Of a stretch of 64,000 nucleotides of DNA, positions 17,057 through 24,691 are shown piece after piece. Position numbers and translations under genes: made by a program. The stretch's first letter is position 1. Each line of letters starts with the position of its first letter. The stretch spans positions 179,406 through 243,405 of the forward strand of contig JAGQUX010000001.1 of NCBI GenBank assembly GCA_020438215.1, given 5' to 3'. The stretch is from Armatimonadota bacterium (GTDB lineage: Bacteria; Armatimonadota; Fimbriimonadia; Fimbriimonadales; Fimbriimonadaceae). The notes beneath the pieces are model-generated. The model saw nothing but the letters and a program-made list of their open reading frames with translations. It made no database searches and was not told the DNA's origin.

Positions 17057-18339
17057 TGAACATGGTCGAACTCATTGCTAAGAGGCGAGAGAATCAGACT
17101 CACACTTTTGAAGAGTTGGAGTTCATCGCCAACGGTGCGGCGCAAGATTCCATTCCTGACTACCAACTTGCCGCTTGGCTTATGGCTGCGTTTTTGAATC
17201 CGCTGAACCTCCAAGAGACCGCCTGGCTCACGAAAGCAATGGCGGAAAGCGGCGAGCGGATTGATCTCTCCGGGCTTCCCCACCCTTGGCTTGATAAGCA
17301 CTCCACCGGCGGGGTGGGTGATAAGACGACTCTCGTCTTCCTCCCGATCATGGCGGCGTGTGGGCTAACCGTCGTCAAGATGTCCGGTCGCGGGCTCGGA
17401 ATCACGGGCGGGACGGTGGATAAACTCGGTGCGATCCCCGGTTTTCGGCTCGATCTCAGTCCGGAAGAAATGAAGGCGCAAGCCAACAAGATCGGGCTCG
17501 CCATCACAGGACAGACACCGCGTCTTGCCCCCGCTGATGGGCGATTGTACGCCCTCCGTGATGTCACCGCTACCGTTCCGAGCATCCCTCTGATTGTCAG
17601 TAGCATCCTCAGCAAAAAGGTTGCTGGTGGGGCCGATCATGTGGTCTTTGATGTCAAGTGTGGGGCGGGAGCGTTTATGAAAACTCCTGCTGACGCGCAG
17701 GTTCTTGCCAGTCAATTGGAGCAGGTGGGGTGCGAGCTCGGTCTCAAAGTCCGCGCCCGCATCACCGACATGGACGAACCGCTCGGGCGGTGTGCTGGAA
17801 ACGCTTTAGAAGTCAAGGAGGCAATGGCTGTCCTCCGGGGCGAGGAGCGGGGGCGCTTCCGCGATCTTTGTTTTGGGCTGGCAGCATCGGCACTCGAGCT
17901 GACGGGGATTCCGAATGCTGAGCAAAAGGTGATGGATGTCCTTGATTCCGGAGCTGCACTGGAGAAAACGCGGCAGTGGATGGAAGCTCAGGGAGGCGAC
18001 CCGAGTGTCTGTGATTCCGATGATTGGGGGCACGCTCCAGTCACTGAGACGGTGGAATGGAGCGGTGAGCCAGGCTGGGTTTCTGACTTGGATGCCGAAG
18101 CCGTCGGGCTTGCCGTGATTGATCTCGGAGGCGGACGCAAGAAGAAGTCCGACGAAATCAATCCTGCGGTGGGAGTTGAGTGCATAGCCAAAGTCGGCGA
18201 CCAAGTTGAAACTGGTCAGACAATCTTCCGAATCCACGCCGCGAACCAAAGTGATGCCGAGCAAGCTAAGCAAAGACTCGCAACCGCGATCACCTCGCAA
18301 AGCAATCAACCAGAGCCCAAGCCGATCTTCTTCAACTGA
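17056..18339 (+). CDS. Thymidine/pyrimidine-nucleoside phosphorylase
   Basis: The enzyme splits thymidine, deoxyuridine or uridine with phosphate into base and (deoxy)ribose-1-phosphate. Motifs are DKHSTGGVGDKTTL (phosphate site), KMSGRGLGITGGTVDKLGAI (family signature), ADGRLYALRDVTATV, and SKKVAGGADHVVFDVKCG. GGRKKKSDEINPAVG lies in the C-terminal alpha/beta domain. The start is chosen at ATG 17056 because GGAG sits 9 bases upstream and it forms TGATG with the sulfatase stop. An ATG at 17041 in the same frame is possible. Together with deoC at 35525 it would feed deoxyribose into glycolysis. DeoA and Pdp cannot be separated reliably here. Confidence 0.92.
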   Translation: MNMVELIAKRRENQTHTFEELEFIANGAAQDSIPDYQLAAWLMAAFLNPLNLQETAWLTKAMAESGERIDLSGLPHPWLDKHSTGGVGDKTTLVFLPIMAACGLTVVKMSGRGLGITGGTVDKLGAIPGFRLDLSPEEMKAQANKIGLAITGQTPRLAPADGRLYALRDVTATVPSIPLIVSSILSKKVAGGADHVVFDVKCGAGAFMKTPADAQVLASQLEQVGCELGLKVRARITDMDEPLGRCAGNALEVKEAMAVLRGEERGRFRDLCFGLAASALELTGIPNAEQKVMDVLDSGAALEKTRQWMEAQGGDPSVCDSDDWGHAPVTETVEWSGEPGWVSDLDAEAVGLAVIDLGGGRKKKSDEINPAVGVECIAKVGDQVETGQTIFRIHAANQSDAEQAKQRLATAITSQSNQPEPKPIFFN

Positions 18340-18342
18340 GCG

Positions 18343-18840
18343 TTATTCGTAGAAGATCACCCAGGTTTTGAAGTCGTTCGTGAACTCTTCAAAACGGTGG
18401 TCTTCATGCTTGGGGACATAAATCAGATCGCCAGGCCCGAAATGCACCACTTCGTCGCCCTTGCGGAACCTGCCAGAGCCGGAAATCACAAGATAGACTT
18501 CATCGCGATCATGGGGAGTCTGCTTGTCGCGCTTATCCGGAGCGTAGAGTTCAATTTGGATATTCCGATCCTGAAAGACCTCTGCGAAGGGCGTGTTGGC
18601 GACCGCTTCTGACATCGAAGCCCAAGTCTTCTGCCAGACTGCACCCTCAACCATCGTGGCTCGGAAGTACGCCACTGCCTCTGGATGATCCGATGGGTTC
18701 GCGGCAAAATTGTCACGGCATCCTGGGTTACAGAAGCCCACGGTTTTGCCTTGATACTCGGTCAGGGAATCGGCTTGAACCGGGTCACCGCTAAAAGGAC
18801 AAAGCTTGTTGGTGCAATCCTCTAGCTTGAGGTCGCTCAT
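18343..18840 (-). CDS. YHS-type metal-binding domain fused to a cupin
   Basis: The N-terminal 60 residues carry a small Cys-rich YHS/TRASH-like module (DCTNKLCPFSGDPV, GKTVGFCNPGCRDNF) that usually binds a transition metal. The rest is a single cupin domain with HDRDEVYLVISGSGRFRKGDE and HFGPGDLIYVPKHEDHRFEEF, containing the His/Glu/His metal ligands. The combination suggests a metal-dependent dioxygenase, isomerase or sensor. The ATG at 18840 is preferred over a TTG at 18852. It lies 4 bases after maf on the same strand, so they are co-transcribed. The function is not known. Confidence 0.78.
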   Translation of the reverse strand: MSDLKLEDCTNKLCPFSGDPVQADSLTEYQGKTVGFCNPGCRDNFAANPSDHPEAVAYFRATMVEGAVWQKTWASMSEAVANTPFAEVFQDRNIQIELYAPDKRDKQTPHDRDEVYLVISGSGRFRKGDEVVHFGPGDLIYVPKHEDHRFEEFTNDFKTWVIFYE

Positions 18841-18844
18841 GGCT

Positions 18845-19426
18845 CTACTCAATCTCCCGCAGAGCTTCTTCGAGTCGTTCGGTGGGGAGCCCGATGACGT
18901 TGTTCACGCTCCCTTTCACTTCGGAGATGAACGGCCTTGCCCCGCCCTGTAATCCGTATGCTCCCGCCTTGTCCATCGGCTCACCGGTAGCGATGTAAGC
19001 CCGGATTTCCTCAGCGGACATTTGCTTGAATGCCACTTCACTTGATTCTGTGAAGGCGTGAAACCCTTTCGGCCACTTGATGCAAACGCCAGTGATAACG
19101 GTATGGGTTTGCCCGGAAAGCTCACCCAGAATCCGCGCCGCATCGCCCTCATCGGTTGGCTTGGTGAGTTGCCGCCAGCCATCACCGTCGGGGAGAGCCA
19201 CAACCGTATCTCCGCCAATCACGAGAGAATCTGGATGCTGGGAGTAGACGGCAAACACCTTCTCCTTGGCCAGCCGCTGAGCGGTGACAAACGGATCGGG
19301 ATCAGTGAGGGCGTCTTCATCTATATCCGCGGAAATCACCTGAAAATCAGAGATCAATTCCTTGAGCAGGTCATGTCGGCGCGGAGATGCACTTGCCAGG
19401 ATCACTGGGTAATTCACTGAGAACAT
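18845..19426 (-). CDS. maf: Maf-type nucleoside triphosphate pyrophosphatase
   Basis: Maf proteins hydrolyse dTTP, UTP or modified nucleotides to monophosphates and have been linked to septum control. The protein begins with the family motif VILASASPRRHDLLKEL and contains VIGGDTVVAL, GQTHTVITGVCI and GAYGLQGGARPFISEVKGS (near residue 150). The length of 193 residues is typical. The ATG at 19426 is listed. A GTG at 19417 gives a very canonical N-terminus (NYPVILASASPRR), and a TAATGT hexamer lies 5 bases before it, so that start is equally possible. Confidence 0.92.
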   Translation of the reverse strand: MFSVNYPVILASASPRRHDLLKELISDFQVISADIDEDALTDPDPFVTAQRLAKEKVFAVYSQHPDSLVIGGDTVVALPDGDGWRQLTKPTDEGDAARILGELSGQTHTVITGVCIKWPKGFHAFTESSEVAFKQMSAEEIRAYIATGEPMDKAGAYGLQGGARPFISEVKGSVNNVIGLPTERLEEALREIE

Positions 19427-19468
19427 TACTTGTCATTGTGACCCCAAGTCTCTCACCCGACCCAGGTG

Positions 19469-19474
19469 TAAAAT
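19469..19474 (+). promoter_or_regulatory. Leaderless -10 (TAAAAT) for the DegT aminotransferase
   Basis: TAAAAT is followed by exactly six bases and then the GTG start. A transcript beginning at the usual distance would start on the first base of the gene. There is no Shine-Dalgarno. Confidence 0.55.
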
Positions 19475-19480
19475 AGCCGC

Positions 19481-20599
19481 GTGGCCATCCCCTTCGTCGA
19501 CCTGAAAGCCCAATACCACGATGTCAAAGACCTAATTGACAGCTCGATCCAAGAGATTTTTGAGTCTGGCGGGTACGTCCTCGGCAAATATAACAAGAGC
19601 CTGGAAGAGACTGTCGCCAATAAGCACGGAGTCGAGCACGCGATTGCGGTCAATAGCGGTACCGATGCCCTCCGAATTGGGATGCAGGCGTGCGACATCC
19701 AGCCCGGCGACGAGATCATCACCACTGCCTTCACATTTGTCGCCACGGTGGAAACGATCGTTCAACTCGGGGCCGTGCCGGTGATGGTGGACATCAACCC
19801 TGACACCTTCGATATTGATATCAGCAAAATCGAAGCGGCAATCACTCCACGAACCAAGGCGATCATGCCAATCCACCTATTCGGGCAGTTGGCGCAGGTC
19901 AAAGAAATCAAAGCGATTGCCGAGAAGCACGGCTTGATGGTGTTTGAAGATTCCGCTCAAGTGATCTACGCCCATCACGACGGCGTTTACACCGGAAACT
20001 GGGGCAAGTTCGCCGGAATTAGCTATTACGTCACCAAGAATCTCGGCGCAGCGGGCGATGGCGGGATGATCCTGACCAACGATGACGAAGTCGCACGGCG
20101 ATGTATCAGTCTCCGCATTCACGGTATGGGGCGCGAACGCTACTACTACGACGAAGTGGGCTACACCAGTCGTATGGCGGAAATCCAAGCCGCCGTTCTT
20201 GCCGCCAAGATCACCAAGCTTGATGAGTGGAATGTCCGGCGCAACGAAATCGCCGCCCAATACAATTCGGCTCTCGCGGATTCAGAAATCATCGCTCCCG
20301 CAACGCATGATGGCAACTACCACGTCTGGCACCAGTACACCATTCGACACCCCCGCCGTGACGATTTGATGAAGTATCTGGGTGAGCAAGGCATCCCGAG
20401 TGCGATCTTCTATCCTGTGCCGCTCCACCTTCATGAGCCGTATGCGCAGTTCGCCAATGGCGAGGGCTCATTCCCCGTGACCGAGCAAGTGAGCAGAGAA
20501 TGCCTCAGCATCCCGGTGAATCAACACCTGAGCGATGAGCAAGTCGCCACGATCATCCATGCCTTGAAATCGTTCGTTGGCGAAACCAGCGCAGTTTGA
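19481..20599 (+). CDS. DegT/DnrJ/EryC1/StrS sugar aminotransferase
   Basis: This PLP enzyme transfers an amino group to a keto-sugar, as in synthesis of amino sugars for glycans. It starts at GTG with MAIPFVDLKAQYHDVKD, the classic family opening. It has AVNSGTDALRIGMQA (cofactor phosphate site), VMVDINPDTFDID, HLFGQLA, FEDSAQ and the PLP lysine Lys186 in YVTKNLGAAGDGGM. GYTSRMAEIQAAVL and the C-terminal HLSDEQVATIIHAL are also conserved. Its length of 372 residues is normal. It stands alone between maf and a bidirectional terminator, so the nucleotide-sugar substrate cannot be inferred. Confidence 0.92.
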   Translation: MAIPFVDLKAQYHDVKDLIDSSIQEIFESGGYVLGKYNKSLEETVANKHGVEHAIAVNSGTDALRIGMQACDIQPGDEIITTAFTFVATVETIVQLGAVPVMVDINPDTFDIDISKIEAAITPRTKAIMPIHLFGQLAQVKEIKAIAEKHGLMVFEDSAQVIYAHHDGVYTGNWGKFAGISYYVTKNLGAAGDGGMILTNDDEVARRCISLRIHGMGRERYYYDEVGYTSRMAEIQAAVLAAKITKLDEWNVRRNEIAAQYNSALADSEIIAPATHDGNYHVWHQYTIRHPRRDDLMKYLGEQGIPSAIFYPVPLHLHEPYAQFANGEGSFPVTEQVSRECLSIPVNQHLSDEQVATIIHALKSFVGETSAV

Positions 20600-20614
20600 T
20601 CGACGAACGAAAAA

Positions 20615-20639
20615 TCCCCGCCTGATATTCAGGCGGGGA
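20615..20639. terminator. Bidirectional terminator between DegT and thioredoxin-like genes
   Basis: An 11-bp perfect stem (TCCCCGCCTGA and its complement) with a TAT loop is flanked by A-rich sequence on one side and TTTTT on the other. It serves both convergent genes. Confidence 0.88.
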
Positions 20640-20663
20640 CTTTTTGTGCTTCAAGATCGGAGC

Positions 20664-21716
20664 TTATGCGCCGAACGATTTCTTCGTGTCAGCGATGAAT
20701 TTCTTGATGCTCGCTTGCTGAGCTTTTGGCTCGTACTTGTCAGCCAAAGCTTCTGCTTTGGTGATCCATTCCATAGCTGCATCTTTCTGGCCCATTCCGA
20801 ACAAAACGCGTGCATGATAAGCCGCTGCCAATGCTTGCTTGGATTCTGCTTCCATGCCTGCACATGCTTCGGACATCTTCGCCACTTTTTCTTTGCTTTC
20901 GCTCGTCATTTCTTTTTTGCCGACCAGATAAGCCGCCATGCTACAAACGGTGCCATGATCAACGATCTCGGTTTTGCCGGCGTACTTTTCGAGGACACGG
21001 ACTGCAAAGTTAGCTTCACCATTGATTGCCGCATAGAGTGCTTGTTGCGCGCCCATCTTTTCGACAATCTTGTCGAAGGCATCCATGTCACCTGCTTTTG
21101 AAATCTTGAGCACTTCAGCTTGTAGAGCGGCCGCTTCGCGAGCCTTTGCTGCTTCCGCATCGAACTGCTTTTTGAATGCTTGCAGATCCCAAGTCTTCGC
21201 AACGATTTGCTCAAGTGGCTTATCCATGGAAGCAGGGTGACCGATCCAAGCGATCAAGCCTTCTTCGTTCACGATGAATGCACACGGAATACCGTTTCGG
21301 CCTGCAGCTCGCATCCAAGTGGTCGAAATGGTGTCTTTGTCATCGTCAAGAACGATGTTATAAGCCATCTTGTCGCCTTGCTTTTCAACGAATTCGTTGA
21401 CGCGCTTGACGTGAGCGTCTTTATCCGCATCGCCTCGATAATCCCAGGTGTTAACACTCACCGTAGTGACTTGACCTTCGTACTTCGCGGTCAGGTCGCT
21501 GAGGTGGGGGAATACAGCGATACAGGGGCCACACCAGGTTGCCCAAAATTCGACGATGTACATCTTGCCCTTTTCGAGCTTCGAGACCTTTTCACCTTTG
21601 ATGAAGCCATCAACCGGGAATGCCGGCGCGGGATCGCCAATGGTTAGGGGTTTTAGTTCTTGCGCAAATGCGGTTGAGGCCAGCGCAAGCAGTAGGGGGA
21701 GAACAAACCGCTTCAT
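20664..21716 (-). CDS. Secreted TlpA-like thioredoxin protein with helical C-terminus
   Basis: A signal peptide (MKRFVLPLLLALASTAFA) is followed by a TlpA/ResA-type thioredoxin domain: IGDPAPAFPVDGF, then FWATWCGPC with a complete CxxC pair, then PCAFIVNEEGLIAWIG. The C-terminal 150 residues are Ala/Lys-rich helices that look like TPR-type packing (YHARVLFGMGQKDAAMEWI). It is likely an extracytoplasmic thiol-disulfide reductase. The start is the ATG at 21716. The frame upstream to 21761 has no signal. TATAAT at 21726-21731 puts the start of transcription about 3 bases before that ATG. Confidence 0.85.
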   Translation of the reverse strand: MKRFVLPLLLALASTAFAQELKPLTIGDPAPAFPVDGFIKGEKVSKLEKGKMYIVEFWATWCGPCIAVFPHLSDLTAKYEGQVTTVSVNTWDYRGDADKDAHVKRVNEFVEKQGDKMAYNIVLDDDKDTISTTWMRAAGRNGIPCAFIVNEEGLIAWIGHPASMDKPLEQIVAKTWDLQAFKKQFDAEAAKAREAAALQAEVLKISKAGDMDAFDKIVEKMGAQQALYAAINGEANFAVRVLEKYAGKTEIVDHGTVCSMAAYLVGKKEMTSESKEKVAKMSEACAGMEAESKQALAAAYHARVLFGMGQKDAAMEWITKAEALADKYEPKAQQASIKKFIADTKKSFGA

Positions 21717-21725
21717 GTCAACCGT

Positions 21726-21731
21726 ATTATA
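21726..21731 (-). promoter_or_regulatory. Consensus -10 (TATAAT) just before the thioredoxin-like gene
   Basis: A perfect TATAAT lies on the minus strand nine bases before the ATG at 21716. It predicts a leader of about three bases and supports this start over the longer frame. Confidence 0.55.
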
Positions 21732-21783
21732 ATGCTTTGAACCTACTTTGAGTTCCGACAATCGCTATTATTCAGCGTGACAA

Positions 21784-22284
21784 TCAAAAAAGTGGCGTCT
21801 GACCACTTTCTAAAGCGAGAAGAAACTGCTTGCGCCAAATGCCTCCGGCGTATCCACAAAGATCGCCATCCGCACGGACAATTCGGTGGCATGGCACAAG
21901 AATCGAGACCGGATTATCTCCATTCGCCTTCCCTACCGCACGCTGACCATTCTTGATCGCTAGCTTCTCAGCCAAACCCGAATAGGAGAGGGTCTGCCCA
22001 AACGGGATCTCTTGCAATGCCGCCCAAACCTGTTTTTGGAAGTCAGTTCCCTTCAACCGGAGTGGAACCGAAAACTCTTCGCGCTGCCCATCAAAGTATT
22101 CGCAGAGTTCCGATTTGAGTTTCTCGAGAAACTCGTCGGTTCCTTGATCAATGTCTGCACCCAGGCGATTCTTCGCGAAAGCCCAGCCCGAATCGCTCTC
22201 CTTATGGCCCGGATATCCCAACCAGCAAATCCCGCGATGATCCGAAACGGCAATCAATTCTCCGATCGGTGATGTGATCGACAT
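21784..22284 (-). CDS. ogt: O6-methylguanine-DNA methyltransferase (Ogt type)
   Basis: The protein removes methyl groups from O6-methylguanine or O4-methylthymine onto its own cysteine. The acceptor is Cys132 in LVPCHRIVRADG. It also has FQKQVWAALQEIPFGQTLSYSGLAEKL (quoted loosely), NGQRAVGKANGDNP for the DNA-recognition helix, and GYAGGIWRKQFLLALE. The chosen ATG gives the usual short opening MSITSPIGELIAV. The frame stays open to a TTG at 22398, and the start is not certain. This true, catalytic methyltransferase should be compared with the non-catalytic relative between the uvrA halves at 46150. Confidence 0.9.
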   Translation of the reverse strand: MSITSPIGELIAVSDHRGICWLGYPGHKESDSGWAFAKNRLGADIDQGTDEFLEKLKSELCEYFDGQREEFSVPLRLKGTDFQKQVWAALQEIPFGQTLSYSGLAEKLAIKNGQRAVGKANGDNPVSILVPCHRIVRADGDLCGYAGGIWRKQFLLALESGQTPLF

Positions 22285-22488
22285 TCCTATGAGATTGACT
22301 TCCGGTACTTCGATTGAACTAGATTCAGGTTCAAAATCGAAGAGAGATTCGGGCACGGCGACGCTCACTAAGATGTTGAGACGGATAGGGGCTCCCAAGT
22401 GTTGCGGGGCCCGAGCTTGGCACGTCTATTGCTCGGAATCAAAGTGCATCTCTGCCACAATAGGCAGTAGCCCAGCATTTTTGTCGGT

Positions 22489-23646
22489 ATGAAAATCACC
22501 ATGATCACCACACTTCTTGCAATTGCATCCCTCACTTTCACCGGATGCAAGCCCGGCCCGGATTTGACCGGTTCAACCAAAGTGGGCGAAGTCAAAATCG
22601 AACTTCCGGACACTGAACCCGTAGTCGCTCCATCTGCGGATGCCGCCGAAGAGGCCAAGTCAGTCTTGTTGGTGATCAATAAGGCAAGCACTGAAAGTGT
22701 TGAGATTGGTGCTTACTATCGCATCAAGCGGCAAATCCCGAAAGAAAACGTGCTGATGATTTCGGTTTCCCGAACTGAAAACGTCAGCCGATCAGAGTAC
22801 ACCAGTGGAATTGAAGCACCGATCAAAGAAGCGATCAAGAACAGCAAGAACAAGATCAACTACATCGTTTTGACCAAGGGGACTCCTATTCGATTGGAGA
22901 ACAATGCCGGCTTTAGCGTCGATGGTCACCTGGCTTCCATGAACCTCCCGATTCAACCAATCGGTGAACTGAACAAAGAGAACATCACGCGCTCACAGAA
23001 CCCGTATTACGGATCTACGGAGCGATTCTCCAGCGAGAAATGGAATATGTACTTGGTCACGCGGTTGACCGGATACACCGTCGAAGATGCCAAGAAGCTA
23101 GTCGATAATTCGCTCGCCGCTAAGCGAGTCGATGGCCCATTCTTCCTTGACAAAGCTGGCAACCGAACCTCCGGTGGCTACGGTCAGATGGAGCAGATGA
23201 TGGAGCGTTCTTATGAAAATCTCAAAACCAAAGGCTTCGATGTCCAGATTGATCGCGATAAGGATTACATCCTCCCTGGTCGCCCGTTGATGGGTTACTG
23301 CACCTGGGGCAGCAATGATGGCGCATTCAACCTGGACACCTACCGTAAGGTCAAATTCCTACCCGGCGCAATCTGCGAAACATTCGTTTCCACCAGTGGA
23401 CGCACTTTTGAGCCAACAACCGGCGGACAGTCACTCATCGCGGATCTCATCAAGAACCAAGTGACCGGTGTGAAGGGCTATGTCAGCGAGCCATACACCT
23501 TCGCGCTTGCCCAACCAGACATCCTCTTTGATCGGTACGTCGAAGGATTCAACCTTGCCGAAGCGTTCTATGCTGCGAGCCTGGTCATCAAGTGGAAGGA
23601 CATCGTGATCGGTGACCCTCTCTGCCGACCATACGTCAAGAACTAA
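22489..23646 (+). CDS. TIGR03790-family lipoprotein
   Basis: The N-terminus MKITMITTLLAIASLTFTGC is a probable lipoprotein signal with the lipidated Cys at 20. The body matches TIGR03790: LLVINKASTESVEIGAYYR, IPKENVLMISVSRTENVSR, NYIVLTKGTPIRLEN, GYCTWGSNDGAFN and GAICETFVSTSGRTFEPT. The family occurs in planctomycetes, acidobacteria and armatimonadetes and has no known activity. It may contain a peptidase-like fold, but that is speculation. It stands alone and converges on the FecCD permease with a 4-base overlap. Confidence 0.85.
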   Translation: MKITMITTLLAIASLTFTGCKPGPDLTGSTKVGEVKIELPDTEPVVAPSADAAEEAKSVLLVINKASTESVEIGAYYRIKRQIPKENVLMISVSRTENVSRSEYTSGIEAPIKEAIKNSKNKINYIVLTKGTPIRLENNAGFSVDGHLASMNLPIQPIGELNKENITRSQNPYYGSTERFSSEKWNMYLVTRLTGYTVEDAKKLVDNSLAAKRVDGPFFLDKAGNRTSGGYGQMEQMMERSYENLKTKGFDVQIDRDKDYILPGRPLMGYCTWGSNDGAFNLDTYRKVKFLPGAICETFVSTSGRTFEPTTGGQSLIADLIKNQVTGVKGYVSEPYTFALAQPDILFDRYVEGFNLAEAFYAASLVIKWKDIVIGDPLCRPYVKN

Positions 23647-24659
23647 GCCACGAGCTTCATCATCGGTCGGCGCAGAATCCAGATCAATACGGGTGCGCCG
23701 ACAATGGCGGTGACTGCTCCGACAGGCAGTTCCGCGCTAGGGATAATCCGTTGAGCGGCAAGATCGGCAAGCCCAAGAAGCATGGCTCCAATACTTGTCG
23801 CAATCGGCCAAACCTTGCGGGTATCTGCTCCCAGCCAGCTCCTAGCGATATGGGGAGCGACCAACCCCACCAAGCCAATAATCCCTACCGTTCCCACAAC
23901 AAGAGAAACGGCGAATGCCCCCAGCCCCAGCACCCAAAAGGACAGCTTCTTGACATTGATCCCCAGGCGCTCAGCCAAAACGTGATCAACGGCAATGACA
24001 TTGAGTTGCCGTGCCGTAAATCCCAGCAAGACCTTCGAAATGATGAGCGCGACGGCAAGGACAATCACCTGTTGAAAATCCATCGGCGTGAGACTCCCCA
24101 TCAGCCACCGCAAAACCTGATTCGTGTCTTCTCCGCTAGCGAGCAGAACCACCGTCATACACGCGGAAAGAATCTGACCCACCACAATCCCACCAATTAA
24201 GAGCCGGAGCACATCTAGCCGCCCCTTCGACCAACCAATCAGCATAACGAGGCCAAGGCTGAGCATTCCCCCAATCGTTGCGACCATCGGAACAAGCAGT
24301 CCATTCATCGCGAGCCCAGCACCGGAAATCAACGCGATTGTCCCGAATAGCCCTGCCCCACTTGAAACTCCCACGACGTAAGGCTCGGCGAGTGCATTGC
24401 GGAAAAATGATTGAAACGCTGTCCCAATCGCCCCAAGAACTCCTCCTGCCAAGATCGCGGCAATTGAGCGCGGCAAACGAATATCCCAAAGGATTGAGTT
24501 GGCCATGCTCTCCCCGCCAGTTGGCCCACGGAGCAGCTCGGCGATGATCTCGCTGGGGCTGAGCCGAACAGACCCTCCTAACCCAACATGAAGCAAGAAA
24601 ACTAGCACAATCCCGCCCAAGCAGCAGAGCAATGGGAAAGTCAGCTTAGGACGGTGCAC
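23643..24659 (-). CDS. FecCD-family ABC transporter permease (iron chelate / cobalamin type)
   Basis: This is a polytopic membrane protein of about 340 residues with around nine or ten transmembrane helices. It has the FecCD landmarks WDIRLPRSIAAILAGGVLG, FRNALAEPYVVGVSSGAGLFG, GxxxGQILSACMTVVLLASGE and GLVGLVAPHIAR. It would form the channel of an importer for siderophore-iron, heme or vitamin B12. No ATPase or binding protein adjoins it. The start is placed at GTG 24659 because longer versions overlap the divergent aminotransferase. A TAACAT hexamer 7 bases upstream fits a leaderless transcript. Confidence 0.88.
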   Translation of the reverse strand: MHRPKLTFPLLCCLGGIVLVFLLHVGLGGSVRLSPSEIIAELLRGPTGGESMANSILWDIRLPRSIAAILAGGVLGAIGTAFQSFFRNALAEPYVVGVSSGAGLFGTIALISGAGLAMNGLLVPMVATIGGMLSLGLVMLIGWSKGRLDVLRLLIGGIVVGQILSACMTVVLLASGEDTNQVLRWLMGSLTPMDFQQVIVLAVALIISKVLLGFTARQLNVIAVDHVLAERLGINVKKLSFWVLGLGAFAVSLVVGTVGIIGLVGLVAPHIARSWLGADTRKVWPIATSIGAMLLGLADLAAQRIIPSAELPVGAVTAIVGAPVLIWILRRPMMKLVA

Positions 24660-24666
24660 GCCCCTG

Positions 24667-24684
24667 ATGTTACTCCGGTACAAT
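24667..24684. promoter_or_regulatory. Back-to-back leaderless promoters in a 32-base gap
   Basis: On the minus strand TAACAT (24672-24667) is followed by seven bases and the permease GTG. On the plus strand TACAAT (24679-24684) is followed by seven bases and the aminotransferase GTG. Only 32 bases separate the two start codons, so both transcripts must be nearly leaderless or start within the opposite gene. Confidence 0.5.
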
Positions 24685-24691
24685 CGCCTCG

